48,132 bases of DNA from assembly GCA_030625775.1 (NCBI GenBank), contig DAOUQC010000033.1:1-48132 (forward strand), in the 5' to 3' direction. Positions within the stretch are counted from its first letter, which is position 1; every line of letters starts with the position of its first letter. Shown in pieces: positions 26,479 to 35,394 of this stretch. The notes under the pieces were generated by a model. That model saw nothing but the letters and a program-made list of their open reading frames with translations. It was not told the DNA's origin and ran no database searches. A program made the position numbers and the translations under genes. This stretch comes from Verrucomicrobiota bacterium (GTDB lineage: Bacteria > Verrucomicrobiota > Verrucomicrobiia > Verrucomicrobiales > DEV007).

Positions 26479-27387
26479 CTAAGCTTTTGCTTTGATCTTC
26501 TCCAGCAAACGTTCTGTCTTACCAAGTAACTTCTTGGCTCTACCTTCCTGACCATGCTCGTTGAGGAGATCCGCGTAGTTTTGTGTTACTATTTCGTAGG
26601 TCTCCCAATTATCATTCAGATTTTTTGCAAGAATCCCCGAGGCGCGCTCGTAATTCCGGCTCGCTTTGTCAAAATCGCCGAGGTCATGATAGACGGTAGC
26701 AAGGTTGCATGCTGATTGCCCTATATCAGGATGATCATCTGAGAGCATTTCACGACGGATTTTCAAAGCTCGCAGATGCATGTCGCGTGCCATTTCAGGA
26801 TGGCGCCACGCCCAGTACAAACCTCCGAGATTGTTGCACACCGTTGCAACAGTCAGATGATCAGGTCCGTTTAATTGTTCAAAAGCCTGCAGAGCAACAT
26901 CATAACAACGCTCGGCAAGATCCAGTTTGGTCTGGTTGCGATAAATCATCCCGACATTATTTGCCATGTTTGCAATGTCGGTTAATGGCGGATCTGCAAG
27001 CAGTTTGTAATGTTCGATTGCTTCACAGTAGAGCGGAATCACATCTTCTTCTTTACCCAGCTGATCACAAAGTGCTCCAAAAGCGTGTTTCATTGAGCCT
27101 AGATCTTCGTGGGAAAGCTCAACCCCTTCCTGTTTGGATAGCTCGAGGGCTTCCGCATACAAACCTTCTGCCTCCTCCACATCCCCCCGTTTTTTGCGCA
27201 GTGCCGCAATGTGGCAAAACAAGGCAAGCATCTCAGGAGCATACTCCTTGTCATTCTGACCATTGCGTCGAGCTGATTCGAGAGCGGTGGCTGCTATCTT
27301 AAAAGCTTCTTCAATTTTACCCTCGTCAAACAGTGTTTGAACGCGGTCACGCAATACATTTATTAACTTGGCTTGTCCCGAAGTCAT
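26479..27387 (-). CDS. Cytoplasmic tetratricopeptide-repeat protein
   Basis: 302 residues with no signal peptide. At least five TPR units of the kinesin-light-chain style are visible, for example NVGMIYRNQTKLDLAERCYDVAL, shown here as NVGMIYRNQTKLDLAERCY, then NNLGGLYWAWRHPEMARDMH and CNLATVYHDLGDFDKASRNY. Such proteins act as scaffolds. There is no catalytic domain and no informative neighbour on the same strand. The LysM lipoprotein gene lies 148 bases upstream. Role unknown. Confidence 0.82.
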   Translation of the reverse strand: MTSGQAKLINVLRDRVQTLFDEGKIEEAFKIAATALESARRNGQNDKEYAPEMLALFCHIAALRKKRGDVEEAEGLYAEALELSKQEGVELSHEDLGSMKHAFGALCDQLGKEEDVIPLYCEAIEHYKLLADPPLTDIANMANNVGMIYRNQTKLDLAERCYDVALQAFEQLNGPDHLTVATVCNNLGGLYWAWRHPEMARDMHLRALKIRREMLSDDHPDIGQSACNLATVYHDLGDFDKASRNYERASGILAKNLNDNWETYEIVTQNYADLLNEHGQEGRAKKLLGKTERLLEKIKAKA

Positions 27388-27535
27388 ATTATCCGATTCG
27401 AATCGTTTTTTATTGAAAACAAATTAACCACAAAGGCATGTCTTCCGCAAGAATTAGGAAAGCTCCAATTTCATGTGCCTGTTAAGAAGAGCTCCCGGTT
27501 GATTTTGACTTGTGGGCGGCCCAATTTAAAAGCTT

Positions 27536-28078
27536 TCAGTCCTGAATTTTAAGTGCTCCACTGCCACTGCTTTTTGGTGTAGCTGTGGCCGGAACAGCGG
27601 GGGCCGCGGGAGGAGTAGCTGCCGCAGAGGGGCGTCTGAACCCACCCGAGGCAGGTGGTGCAGATACAGGTGCAGGGGCCTTTTTAGCAGGAGTGATCGC
27701 AGCCGGGGCAGGAGCAGCACCGGACGGAACTTTTAAAACCTGTCCAGCCAGGATATTATCACCACTAAGCTGGTTGATCCGTTTGAGGCGGCCAATCGAG
27801 CTTTTGTGATTTTTTGCAATCAACCACAGACTGTCTCCTGTTTTCACAGTGTAATTAATCGTCGGCCCGATTTCTTCCGGCGTTAAGGGCGGCAAAGGCT
27901 CTGCCGGCACAGCCGCTGCAGCCTGTGTCACAGGAGCCGTTGCCTCCGCAGGCGTCAAATTCGTTCCCGCCGGGTAAGCCGTGCCCTGATCGTAATTTTT
28001 GTCCTTGCTCGAGCAAGCCATATTGATTGCTGCAAGGCCCAATACAAAGGCTCCCCCGATTTTTGTAAAATTCTGCAT
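27536..28078 (-). CDS. LysM-domain lipoprotein
   Basis: 180 residues. The lipobox INMAC places the lipidated Cys at 22, after a short hydrophobic signal. A Pro/Ala-rich spacer leads to one LysM domain at about 76-117 (YTVKTGDSLWLIAKNHK to NILAGQVLKVPSG). A second low-complexity Ala/Pro-rich stretch ends the protein. LysM binds N-acetylglucosamine-containing chains such as peptidoglycan, so this is probably an outer-membrane lipoprotein touching the cell wall. There is no catalytic peptidase domain. The gene is divergent from the TauE-like exporter. Confidence 0.85.
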   Translation of the reverse strand: MQNFTKIGGAFVLGLAAINMACSSKDKNYDQGTAYPAGTNLTPAEATAPVTQAAAAVPAEPLPPLTPEEIGPTINYTVKTGDSLWLIAKNHKSSIGRLKRINQLSGDNILAGQVLKVPSGAAPAPAAITPAKKAPAPVSAPPASGGFRRPSAAATPPAAPAVPATATPKSSGSGALKIQD

Positions 28079-28219
28079 ACCTAGCCATAGCAGATTCCAC
28101 CCCGAAGCGGAAGAGATTTATTTTGCTCCAGATTTCCTGGTAAATTTGATGTCCCATCTATCAAAAAGCAAAATGCAACTCTTGCCAGTAGTCACAAGCA
28201 CTGCTACGAGGGGATGGTG

Positions 28220-28963
28220 ATGCCCGACCTTTCGCTCAACATCTATCTAGTGGCTCTGCTCGGAGCATTTTCCCTAGGGGTATCAAAAACCGGCTTCCCG
28301 GGCCTGGCTATTGTCAATGTAATCATAATGGCTGAACTGTTCGGGGCAAAAGCTTCGGTCGGCATGGTCTTGCCATTACTCATTGTTTGTGACCTCATCG
28401 TCTACCCCCTCTTCCGCAAGCACGCTTCCTGGAAACAAGTTCTGCCGCTGGTCGCCCCTGCTGTCTGTGGAGTTCTGCTCGGCTGGTTGATGCTGGGACA
28501 ATTCAGCGACTCTGCTGCGAAGAAGACCATCGGCATCATCATTCTCTTCATGATCAGCTTCCAACTGCTTCGAGCTATGCGCACTGAATTCCTCACCCAT
28601 CTACCAGACTCCCCAACTTTTCGCTGGGGTGCAGGTCTTACCATCGGCGTCTCCACCACCCTGGCCAATGCCGCCGGCCCGGTTTATTCAATCTATGCCC
28701 TGGTTCACCAATTGAAAAAAAATGACTTCCTCGGCATCGGCGCCCGTTTTTTCCTCTTCCTCAATATATTCAAAGCCCCCTTCCTCGGTCAACTCAAGCT
28801 AATCAATGCCGATTCCCTGAAGATAGACCTCGTCCTCCTGCCAGGCATCTTCGCTGGAATTTTACTCGGTCGTCACCTGATCAAACTCGTCCCCCAACGA
28901 GCTTTTGAAATCCTGCTCTACATTTTTTCTTTCGCCGCAGGACTCAGGATGTTGCTGTCGTGA
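28220..28963 (+). CDS. TauE/SafE family exporter
   Basis: 247 residues from ATG 28220, chosen over ATG 28214 because GAGGGG (28208-28213) sits six bases before 28220 but abuts 28214. It is a polytopic protein with about eight hydrophobic segments. The conserved SLGVSKTGFPGLAIVNV in the first half and GVSTTLANAAGPVYSIY in the second half form the two related half-repeats of the TauE/SafE fold. Family members export sulfite, sulfoacetate or similar organosulfur anions. Given the sulfatases nearby, a sulfur anion is plausible, but this is inference. Confidence 0.88.
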   Translation: MPDLSLNIYLVALLGAFSLGVSKTGFPGLAIVNVIIMAELFGAKASVGMVLPLLIVCDLIVYPLFRKHASWKQVLPLVAPAVCGVLLGWLMLGQFSDSAAKKTIGIIILFMISFQLLRAMRTEFLTHLPDSPTFRWGAGLTIGVSTTLANAAGPVYSIYALVHQLKKNDFLGIGARFFLFLNIFKAPFLGQLKLINADSLKIDLVLLPGIFAGILLGRHLIKLVPQRAFEILLYIFSFAAGLRMLLS

Positions 28964-28978
28964 CAAATAGAAATCTAC

Positions 28979-29008
28979 TGTAAAACGAAGTTGGAACTTC
29001 GTTTTACA
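28979..29008. repeat. Palindromic intergenic repeat, copy 2
   Basis: Perfect 14-bp inverted repeat TGTAAAACGAAGTT / AACTTCGTTTTACA with a GG centre. It lies between the TauE-like gene and the end of the kbl region. Sequence is nearly the same as the repeat at 41226-41255 and related to that at 6269-6294. Confidence 0.8.
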
Positions 29009-29022
29009 TATAACAACTCAAT

Positions 29023-29112
29023 CTATTCCCCCTTCAATTCCTTCATGTCCTTGATGGTGAAATTCCTCTCTTCGATTCTGCTCTCACCCACCTTCGCTTC
29101 ACCACCCCACAT
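29023..29112 (-). CDS. Possible 29-residue small protein
   Basis: A short frame from ATG 29112 to TAG 29023, overlapping the end of kbl by 14 bases. It encodes a very charged 29-residue peptide beginning [12 protein letters not shown] and ending KDMKELKGE. The amino-acid pattern looks like coding sequence, and [16 protein letters not shown] faintly recalls the C-terminal end of class II aminoacyl-tRNA synthetases. It could be a gene remnant or a chance frame. No Shine-Dalgarno sequence is evident. Confidence 0.2.
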   Translation of the reverse strand: MWGGEAKVGESRIEERNFTIKDMKELKGE

Positions 29113-30304
29113 CAGCTCGCACCTTCACAAAAGCCTGCACCGCTTCTTCCAGATCATCCTCTGAATGCCCCGCTGATACCTGCGTCCTGATTCTTGCCGC
29201 TCCTTTTGCCACCACCGGATAGAAAAAACCGATCGCATACACCCCGTTTTCCAAGAGTTTCACTGACGCCTGCTGGGCAATTTTGGCATCACCCAGCATG
29301 ATGGGTACAATTGGATGGGGTTCCTCCTTACCGGGAATAACAAAGCCCTCCTCTTCCAATCGCCTGCGATAATAGGCCGTATTGCTCCACAAACGATCCC
29401 TTCGTTCAGTCGATTCTGAAATCATTTCCAAAACCTTGATCGATCCACCGCAAATGGCCGGTGCCAATGAATTTGAAAATAGATACGGTCTCGCCCGCTG
29501 TCTCAGCAAATCGACAATCTCTTTACGACCACTCACATATCCACCACTCGCTCCACCCAAAGCCTTGCCGAAGGTTCCGGTCAGAATATCCACCCGGCCC
29601 ATGCAATCATGGTGTTCGTGCGTACCTCTGCCACTTTTTCCCATGAAGCCCGTGGCATGACAATCATCTACCATCACCAGGGCCTCGTATTTTTCAGCCA
29701 GATCACAAATGCCATCCAAACGGGCAATCGTGCCATCCATGCTGAACACCCCGTCCGTTGCAATCATGATTCGCCCCGTCCCCCCCACATCGGCTCTCGC
29801 CTGCTTCAATTGATCCTCCAAAGCTCCAAGGTCATTGTTAGCATAGCGATAGCGCTTCGCTTTGCACAGGCGAATCCCATCAATGATACTGGCGTGGTTG
29901 AGTGAATCGCTCACAATCGCATCATCGGCACTCAACAAAGGCTCGAATACCGCTCCGTTGGCATCAAAACACGCTGCAAAAAGAATCGAATCCTCCGTTC
30001 CCAGGAATTGCGAAACCGCCACCTCCAGTTCCTCGTGAATCTCCTGCTTGCCACAAATAAAACGTACGGAAGACAAGCCATAGCCCCATTTCTCCATTGT
30101 CACCGCCGCTGCTGCTGAGATTTCCAAATTATCCGACAAACCCAAATAGTTGTTGGCACACATATTGATCACCTCCTGGCCATTTTCCGCCAGTCGAATC
30201 CTAGCTGCCTGAGGACTGGCAATCGTGCGCTCACTCTTCCACAGCCCACTCTCCCGGATCTCCTCCAAATTGGCCTCCAATGCTTCCTTTATCTGATCAT
30301 ACAT
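29099..30304 (-). CDS. kbl: Glycine C-acetyltransferase (2-amino-3-ketobutyrate CoA ligase)
   Basis: 401 residues from ATG 30304. The frame extends to 30385, but 30304 has GGAGG about nine bases upstream and begins with the family's usual N-terminus [19 protein letters not shown]-enzyme motifs of the alpha-oxoamine synthase family are present: [21 protein letters not shown] and the PLP lysine in [15 protein letters not shown]. The enzyme cleaves 2-amino-3-oxobutyrate with CoA to glycine and acetyl-CoA in the cytoplasm. It is encoded 98 bases after tdh, whose product makes the substrate, so the two form the threonine-to-glycine pathway. Confidence 0.95.
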   Translation of the reverse strand: MYDQIKEALEANLEEIRESGLWKSERTIASPQAARIRLAENGQEVINMCANNYLGLSDNLEISAAAAVTMEKWGYGLSSVRFICGKQEIHEELEVAVSQFLGTEDSILFAACFDANGAVFEPLLSADDAIVSDSLNHASIIDGIRLCKAKRYRYANNDLGALEDQLKQARADVGGTGRIMIATDGVFSMDGTIARLDGICDLAEKYEALVMVDDCHATGFMGKSGRGTHEHHDCMGRVDILTGTFGKALGGASGGYVSGRKEIVDLLRQRARPYLFSNSLAPAICGGSIKVLEMISESTERRDRLWSNTAYYRRRLEEEGFVIPGKEEPHPIVPIMLGDAKIAQQASVKLLENGVYAIGFFYPVVAKGAARIRTQVSAGHSEDDLEEAVQAFVKVRADVGW

Positions 30305-30402
30305 AAATTCTGCCTCCAAATTCCTAATTCTAAATTGCCTTCGAATGATAATCTCCGGCTGTCTTCGCTTCGCTACGGCTCCCAATTCCTAATTCTCTCC
30401 CC

Positions 30403-31431
30403 CTACTCCCAATCCAATACCACCTTCCCCGATTCTCCACTACGCATCACCTCAAAGCCCTTGTTAAAATCCTCATAGCCAAATCGGTGGGTGATCACCG
30501 GCGAAATATCCAGTCCACTCTGTATCATCGCTGTCATCTTATACCAAGTCTCATACATCTCCCTTCCGTAAATACCCTTGATAGTTAATCCATTGAATAT
30601 AACTGAGTTCCAATCGATTTTAGCAGTATTTGGTAAAATTCCAAGAAGGGCGATTTTAGCTCCATGGCAGGCATTTTTGACGATATCCTCCAGCGCAGGA
30701 GCTGCTCCGGACATTTCCAGGCAGACATCAAATCCCTCTTTCATTCCCAGTTGTTTTTGAGCTTCCTCGACGGCCCCTCCTTCAGCAAGATTCACCACCA
30801 CGCTTGCCCCCATTTGTTTCGCCAGATCAAGGCGATACTGGTTCATGTCGGAAATAACAATATGACGTGCTCCCGCATGTTTGGCGATGGCCACGCACAT
30901 GATACCGATCGGCCCCGCCCCGGTGATGAGAACATCTTCTCCCAGCACATCAAACTCCAAGCTGCTGTGAACCGCATTACCTAGCGGATCAAAACACGAT
31001 ATTTGCTCCAGGGGAATTTCCGGATCAGCATGCCACACGTTGGTCATAGGGATCGAGATGTATTCGGCAAAAGCGCCCGGGCGATTGACTCCAACCCCCT
31101 TGGTATCTGCACACAGGTGACGGCGTCCTGCCAGACAATTGCGGCAATGCCCGCAAACGATATGCCCTTCACCACTGACGACCTCTCCTTCGTGAAAATC
31201 GTGCACATTGCTTCCCACTGCGGCAACACGTCCAACAAACTCATGCCCAACCACCATCGGCACTGGAATCGTTTTTGCCGCCCACTCATCCCATTCATAA
31301 ATATGGACATCGGTACCGCAAATTGAAGTCTTCACTATCTTGATCAACACATCGTTGATGCCAATTTCAGGCTCTGGCACATCCTCAAGCCACAGTCCAA
31401 GCCCCGCTTCCTTTTTTACCAATGCTTTCAT
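30403..31431 (-). CDS. tdh: L-threonine 3-dehydrogenase
   Basis: 342 residues, one more than the E. coli enzyme. It is a zinc-dependent medium-chain dehydrogenase: catalytic zinc Cys38 in [22 protein letters not shown] with the ligand His-Glu pair, structural zinc cysteines in [15 protein letters not shown], and the NAD site GAGPIGIMC. The [15 protein letters not shown] motif is characteristic of threonine dehydrogenase. It oxidises threonine to 2-amino-3-oxobutyrate, the kbl substrate. The gene is first in a minus-strand operon with kbl and is divergent from the Tat-exported oxidoreductase gene. Confidence 0.95.
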   Translation of the reverse strand: MKALVKKEAGLGLWLEDVPEPEIGINDVLIKIVKTSICGTDVHIYEWDEWAAKTIPVPMVVGHEFVGRVAAVGSNVHDFHEGEVVSGEGHIVCGHCRNCLAGRRHLCADTKGVGVNRPGAFAEYISIPMTNVWHADPEIPLEQISCFDPLGNAVHSSLEFDVLGEDVLITGAGPIGIMCVAIAKHAGARHIVISDMNQYRLDLAKQMGASVVVNLAEGGAVEEAQKQLGMKEGFDVCLEMSGAAPALEDIVKNACHGAKIALLGILPNTAKIDWNSVIFNGLTIKGIYGREMYETWYKMTAMIQSGLDISPVITHRFGYEDFNKGFEVMRSGESGKVVLDWE

Positions 31432-31535
31432 ATCAACAATTCCAATTTATAGATTTAATTATTTACACCATCTGGAGTGCAGACCCAAATTGTATGACAA
31501 GCAAATTAAGCAAATCACTCTCTCTAAAACGCTTT

Positions 31536-31541
31536 TATAAT
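31536..31541 (+). promoter_or_regulatory. Candidate -10 box for the 31670 gene
   Basis: A perfect TATAAT stands at 31536-31541 in the AT-rich divergent region (31432-31669). The expected -35 position holds AATCAC, a poor match. If used, it gives a leader of about 120 bases. Confidence 0.25.
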
Positions 31542-31669
31542 AAGCCTACATAAATTATCCCTATTCGCGTTTATTGGCATCCATTCGCGGTTCTCTGTCA
31601 CAATACCTAATCCCACTGGACAGTGAAAAGATCCTGCCCCACATTCCCCGAAACAATCCCAAAGAATTT

Positions 31670-32995
31670 ATGAACAAGAACCAAGATTCATCCAAGCCAA
31701 CTGAAATCGCTTCACGCCGGGCTTTTCTCAGTAAAACCACCACTGCAATTGCTGCCGGAGCAGTGGCCTCGAAACTTGCTTTTCCCAGTATCACCCTGGG
31801 TGCCGAGGATAAGAAAAAACTCAAAATCGGCTTGGTCGGTTGCGGTGGACGCGGAACAGGAGCTGCGGTTCAGGCCATGACTGCCGACGACAATGTCGAA
31901 CTCACCGCCATTGCTGATCTCTATGAAGACAAGATCATGAAGCAACAGCGATTGATCGCCCGGCAGAACCCCAAAGCATTCAACGTCCAGCACACCTTCA
32001 CCGGACTCGACTCATACAAAAAAGTAATCGACTCAGGCGTTGATGTTATTCTGCTCACCACACCGCCAGCTTTCCGACCGGCACAATTCAAAGCCGCCGT
32101 CGAAGCAGGCCTTCATACCTTCGTCGAAAAACCGATTGCTACCGATGTAGCTGGAGTAAAAGATTTCATCGCCACGGGCAAGATCGCCGCCGATAAAAAC
32201 CTCTCCGTTCTCTGTGGACTCTGTTACCGCTATTCTCAAAATGGCCGGGAACTGTTCAAGCGTATTCACAATGGTGACCTTGGTGAAATCAAGGCCGTGC
32301 ACAGCACTTACTACGCCAGCCTGGCTTACGCCATGCCTCCTGAAGAAGATCGTCCCGAGGGCATGAGTGATACCGAATGGCAACTCAAAAACTGGCACAA
32401 CTACACCTGGGCCAGTGCCGACGGATTGGTCGAACAGGCCATCCACAGCGTCGACCGCGCATCCTGGGCAATGAACGACGAGATCCCCGTCGCTTGCACC
32501 GCCTTGGGAGGACGTCAGCGTCCTAACAATGTAAGCAATACTTACGATCACTACCATGTGACCTACGAATACAAAAATGGCACCCGCGCCCATGTTGACT
32601 GGAGCCAATACGGCGCCGGAACCTACAAGGAGAATCTGGATCATATCGTGGGGGCTGATGGCACTGCGACTTTTGGTGACAAAAAAGCTGAGATTGTCGG
32701 CAAAAACCCTTACCGTTTCCGTAGCCGCAAAAAGACCAACAAATACCAGGTCGAGCACGATGAGTTTTTTGCATCGATCCGCAGCGGCAAACGACACCAC
32801 GATGAAGAGTGGGTCGCCCGCAGCACCATGCTGGGAATCATGGCACGTCATGCCGCCTACACTGGTAAAAAAATCACCTGGGAAGATATCAACAACAGCC
32901 CGGAAAAACTGGTGCCGGATGATCTGAAACTGGACGGCAAGTTGCCGGTTCGCCCGATGTCCATCCCCGGTGTCGCAGAAACGCAGAACGCTTAA
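31670..32995 (+). CDS. Tat-exported Gfo/Idh/MocA family oxidoreductase
   Basis: 441 residues from ATG 31670. The frame opens at 31574, but 31670 gives a normal Tat signal: basic n-region, then SRRAFLSK and a hydrophobic stretch to about residue 45. The NAD(P)-binding GLVGCGGRGTG follows, then EKPIATD, with the EKP motif of the family, and a C-terminal beta-sheet substrate domain. Exported members bind their cofactor in the cytoplasm before Tat export. They oxidise, reduce or cleave sugars, and some act as glycosidases. The substrate is unknown. A strong terminator follows at 33025. Confidence 0.9.
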   Translation: MNKNQDSSKPTEIASRRAFLSKTTTAIAAGAVASKLAFPSITLGAEDKKKLKIGLVGCGGRGTGAAVQAMTADDNVELTAIADLYEDKIMKQQRLIARQNPKAFNVQHTFTGLDSYKKVIDSGVDVILLTTPPAFRPAQFKAAVEAGLHTFVEKPIATDVAGVKDFIATGKIAADKNLSVLCGLCYRYSQNGRELFKRIHNGDLGEIKAVHSTYYASLAYAMPPEEDRPEGMSDTEWQLKNWHNYTWASADGLVEQAIHSVDRASWAMNDEIPVACTALGGRQRPNNVSNTYDHYHVTYEYKNGTRAHVDWSQYGAGTYKENLDHIVGADGTATFGDKKAEIVGKNPYRFRSRKKTNKYQVEHDEFFASIRSGKRHHDEEWVARSTMLGIMARHAAYTGKKITWEDINNSPEKLVPDDLKLDGKLPVRPMSIPGVAETQNA

Positions 32996-33024
32996 GGCAA
33001 TTCAAGTTCCATTTGGAACCCGGC

Positions 33025-33055
33025 AAAAAGGCGCAGTTCAAACTGCGCCTTTTTT
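33025..33055 (+). terminator. Strong rho-independent terminator
   Basis: Perfect 14-bp stem AAAAAGGCGCAGTT / AACTGCGCCTTTTT with a two-base centre, ending in a T run. It lies 30 bases after the stop of the Tat-exported oxidoreductase. A and T tracts on both sides make it possibly bidirectional. Confidence 0.9.
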
Positions 33056-33113
33056 GTGCCGTGATTTCAAAACCCTCATATCGGCACAGCTTTAAACCCA
33101 AACAGCTTCGTAT

Positions 33114-33362
33114 TTATTTGCCTCCGGCCGTCTTCGTCTCGGATGCGGAATCATCGGCTGCGCTTCCTTTTCCTTCCTCGCCAGAAACCGCCACTGCCCC
33201 TTTGATCAAACGACAAAACTCCTTCTTCGTCGCGACATGATGAGTTCCTCCCTCTGCATGCGCTTCATCGATTTTTTTATAGCCAACCGAAAGGCGTTCG
33301 AGCGTCACGATGCGATAAAGGTCACCGCCCTGGCGCCAAAGTTGATTCTGATGAAGTTTCAT
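33114..33362 (-). CDS. Small conserved-looking protein of unknown function
   Basis: 82 residues without signal peptide or membrane helix. It begins MKLHQNQLWRQGGDLYRIVT, continues LERLSVGYK and GGTHHVATKKEFCRLIKGA, and ends in a Ser/Glu/Ala/Lys-rich tail. I recall similar small proteins beginning MKLHQNQLW in Verrucomicrobia, but no function is known to me. The body looks like a compact beta-rich domain with a basic face and might bind nucleic acid, which is a guess. Confidence 0.65.
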   Translation of the reverse strand: MKLHQNQLWRQGGDLYRIVTLERLSVGYKKIDEAHAEGGTHHVATKKEFCRLIKGAVAVSGEEGKGSAADDSASETKTAGGK

Positions 33363-33419
33363 AAAGTCTATTTACAGTAAACAGGGGCACCCTGCCTGAT
33401 TTTTCTCATACTTCCCTTT

Positions 33420-34241
33420 TCACCCCTGCAACTGCTCATTGCGCCAGTCGCGTGGAGACAAGCCGGTTTGTTTTCGAAACCACCTCGCAAAGTAGTTGCG
33501 ATCTTCAAACCCAGCAGCACTCCCCGCTTCTTGAACCTGCAATTTCAGGTTGCACAGTAAAGTTTTCGCTTTCTCCAACCTCGCCTCGGCAAGCAACTGA
33601 CTCAGCGTCAATCCGCATTCCCGTTTCAATACCCGGTTGAGATGATCTTTTTGTAAACCAATCTGTTCCATCAAATTAGCCAGCGTCATCGTTTGTAACT
33701 CTCCATTTTTGATAGCTCGACGAACCTTGTCGCTGACGGGTCGTGCCAACTTGTTTTTCAAAGAGCCCAGTGCCACTGCCAGCAAAATACCTGCCACGTC
33801 CAGAACAGCAGCGGCCTCTCTTGCTTGAATAGCAATGTCTTTCCGGGTTTCTGAAACTGACATCAACCAAGACAAACGTTGACGCATGAGCGTAAGATCT
33901 TCCGCATTCAAGCGCGAGACAGGTTGCATGGTGACTGCGGAATCCGCTATCTGGAAATCCACCACCAGGCACAGGGGAACCTGCGGACTGCGCTTCTCAA
34001 ATGCATGCGGAACTCCTGCGGGAACACAAAGCAATGATCCGGCACTCACCGAATAATTTTCACCATCCACCTGCTGGAGCCCATGCCCGGAAAGGTAAAG
34101 CAGACATTGGGAGAAATCATGCCGATGCGTCTGTACCCATTCCACCTCAGGCAGATGCTGATTCACACAAAGCCGAAGCACGGCGAGTCCTGACGACTCA
34201 ACCTGTAGATCTTCAAACAACAATGGACGGAAATTCTTCAC
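33420..34241 (-). CDS. AraC family transcriptional regulator
   Basis: 273 residues starting at GTG 34241. The N-terminal half is a cupin-like sensor: HRHDFSQCLLYLSGHG, then SAGSLLCVPAGVPHAFEK. The C-terminal half (about 170-270) holds two helix-turn-helix units: MTLANLMEQIGLQKDHLNRVLKRE region and the AraC signature AGSAAGFEDRNYFARWFRKQ followed by TGLSPRDWR. It likely senses a sugar or derivative and controls the divergent isomerase gene. An inverted repeat 10 bases upstream of its start (34252-34284) is a candidate operator, suggesting autoregulation. Confidence 0.9.
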   Translation of the reverse strand: MKNFRPLLFEDLQVESSGLAVLRLCVNQHLPEVEWVQTHRHDFSQCLLYLSGHGLQQVDGENYSVSAGSLLCVPAGVPHAFEKRSPQVPLCLVVDFQIADSAVTMQPVSRLNAEDLTLMRQRLSWLMSVSETRKDIAIQAREAAAVLDVAGILLAVALGSLKNKLARPVSDKVRRAIKNGELQTMTLANLMEQIGLQKDHLNRVLKRECGLTLSQLLAEARLEKAKTLLCNLKLQVQEAGSAAGFEDRNYFARWFRKQTGLSPRDWRNEQLQG

Positions 34242-34251
34242 CTGGAATATG

Positions 34252-34284
34252 ATAGCACAAATAATAATATCGTTTTTGTGCTAT
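34252..34284. promoter_or_regulatory. Inverted-repeat candidate operator between AraC gene and sugar isomerase gene
   Basis: ATAGCACAAA (34252-34261) and TTTGTGCTAT (34275-34284) are a perfect 10-bp inverted repeat with a 13-base AT-rich spacer. Half-site centres are 23 bp apart, about two helical turns. It lies in the divergent region. A T run after it could alternatively make it a hairpin. Confidence 0.5.
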
Positions 34285-34357
34285 TTTTCAAGCAATCGTT
34301 CTATCACCTACATCGCCTTTGTTTTAGAATCCCCTCATCAAAGCAATTTATCGAAGC

Positions 34358-35194
34358 ATGTCCAAACCATCCCCTCCAGAAGATCTCTCCCGTCTGTGCG
34401 TCCACACAATCACCACCAAACCCTGGAGCATCGAGAAGGCCATGGACAAATACGCAGAAGCGGGCATCGGTGGAATCACCGTGTGGCAGGATGCTCTGGA
34501 TGACCGAAATGCTGCCCTGACAGGCGACCAGCTTCGTTCACGGAATCTTAAAATAGTTTCCCTCTGCCGCGGTGGTTTTTTTCCCGCAATATCTGAAAGC
34601 GACCGGCAAAAAGCGATTGATGACAATCGCCGTGCCATCGAATTAGCTGCTGAACTCGGCGCCCCGTCCGTAGTGCTTGTCTGTGGAGCCGTGCCAGGCC
34701 AGCCGCTCGAAACTTCCCGCCAGCAGATCATCGATGGCATCACCGCTATTCTGCCTGATGCCGAATCTGCAGGTATTCGACTGTCCATTGAGCCCCTGCA
34801 CCCCATGTATGCAGACAACCGCTCGGCGATCAATACCATGGAGCAAGCCAATGCTGTCTGCGCCCAGATTAATCACCCCCTGCTCGGCATTGCCGTCGAT
34901 GTCTATCACCTCTGGTGGGATGATCAGCTCGAAGCTCAAATCAAACTTGCTGCCGAGAACAATCGCCTCTTCGCTTTTCATATTTGTGACTGGATGAGCC
35001 CCACCTCTGATATCCTTAACGATCGCGGCCTTATGGGAGAAGGCTGTATTCCCGTGAAAACCATCCGTAAGTACATGGAAAAGAACGGATTCAACGGGTT
35101 TAATGAAGTGGAGATTTTCTCCAATCGCTGGTGGCAATCCAATCAGGACGATTTCCTCAGGCAAATCAAAACCGCCTACATCAACAACTCTTAA
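34358..35194 (+). CDS. Sugar phosphate isomerase/epimerase family protein
   Basis: 278 residues of the AP-endonuclease-2-like TIM-barrel family. Metal-ligand regions are visible: GITVWQDAL, VLVCGAVPGQP, LSIEPLHPMY with the first Glu ligand, AVDVYHLWWDD with the Asp and His ligands, FHICDW and FNEVEIFSNRWW with the last Glu. Members isomerise or epimerise sugars or inositol derivatives in the cytoplasm. The divergent AraC gene and the oxidoreductase gene 200 bases downstream point to one sugar or inositol pathway. The substrate is unknown. Confidence 0.88.
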   Translation: MSKPSPPEDLSRLCVHTITTKPWSIEKAMDKYAEAGIGGITVWQDALDDRNAALTGDQLRSRNLKIVSLCRGGFFPAISESDRQKAIDDNRRAIELAAELGAPSVVLVCGAVPGQPLETSRQQIIDGITAILPDAESAGIRLSIEPLHPMYADNRSAINTMEQANAVCAQINHPLLGIAVDVYHLWWDDQLEAQIKLAAENNRLFAFHICDWMSPTSDILNDRGLMGEGCIPVKTIRKYMEKNGFNGFNEVEIFSNRWWQSNQDDFLRQIKTAYINNS

Positions 35195-35219
35195 ACTCAA
35201 AAATCAATATCCAAACAGA

Positions 35220-35330
35220 ATGAACATGGATAGACAGGATGAACAGAATGGGAATTAAATATTCCAGAAATCACCTTTTTAAAATCCTGTATATCCTGTT
35301 CATCCATGTAAAACCCTCCTCCGTGTTTCC
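35220..35330. repeat. Short dispersed-repeat-like intergenic sequence
   Basis: The 200-base gap between the isomerase and oxidoreductase genes contains CATGGATAGACAGGATGAAC near 35226 and, facing it, ATCCTGTATATCCTGTTCAT near 35286, an imperfect inverted pair. It is followed by CCGTGTTTCCGCGCCTCCGT. Wording of this kind recurs in intergenic DNA of many bacteria. No gene is seen. Confidence 0.4.
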
Positions 35331-35394
35331 GCGCCTCCGTGAGAGACCTCCCCACCCTCCTAAATACTAGCTCCTTACTGCTACCTTCTAATCC

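Noticed and set aside
32033-32851. Long antisense frame (272 codons) within the oxidoreductase gene
   Set aside because: It lies opposite a well-supported Gfo/Idh/MocA gene and its translation shows no recognisable domain. It is explained as a codon-bias shadow.
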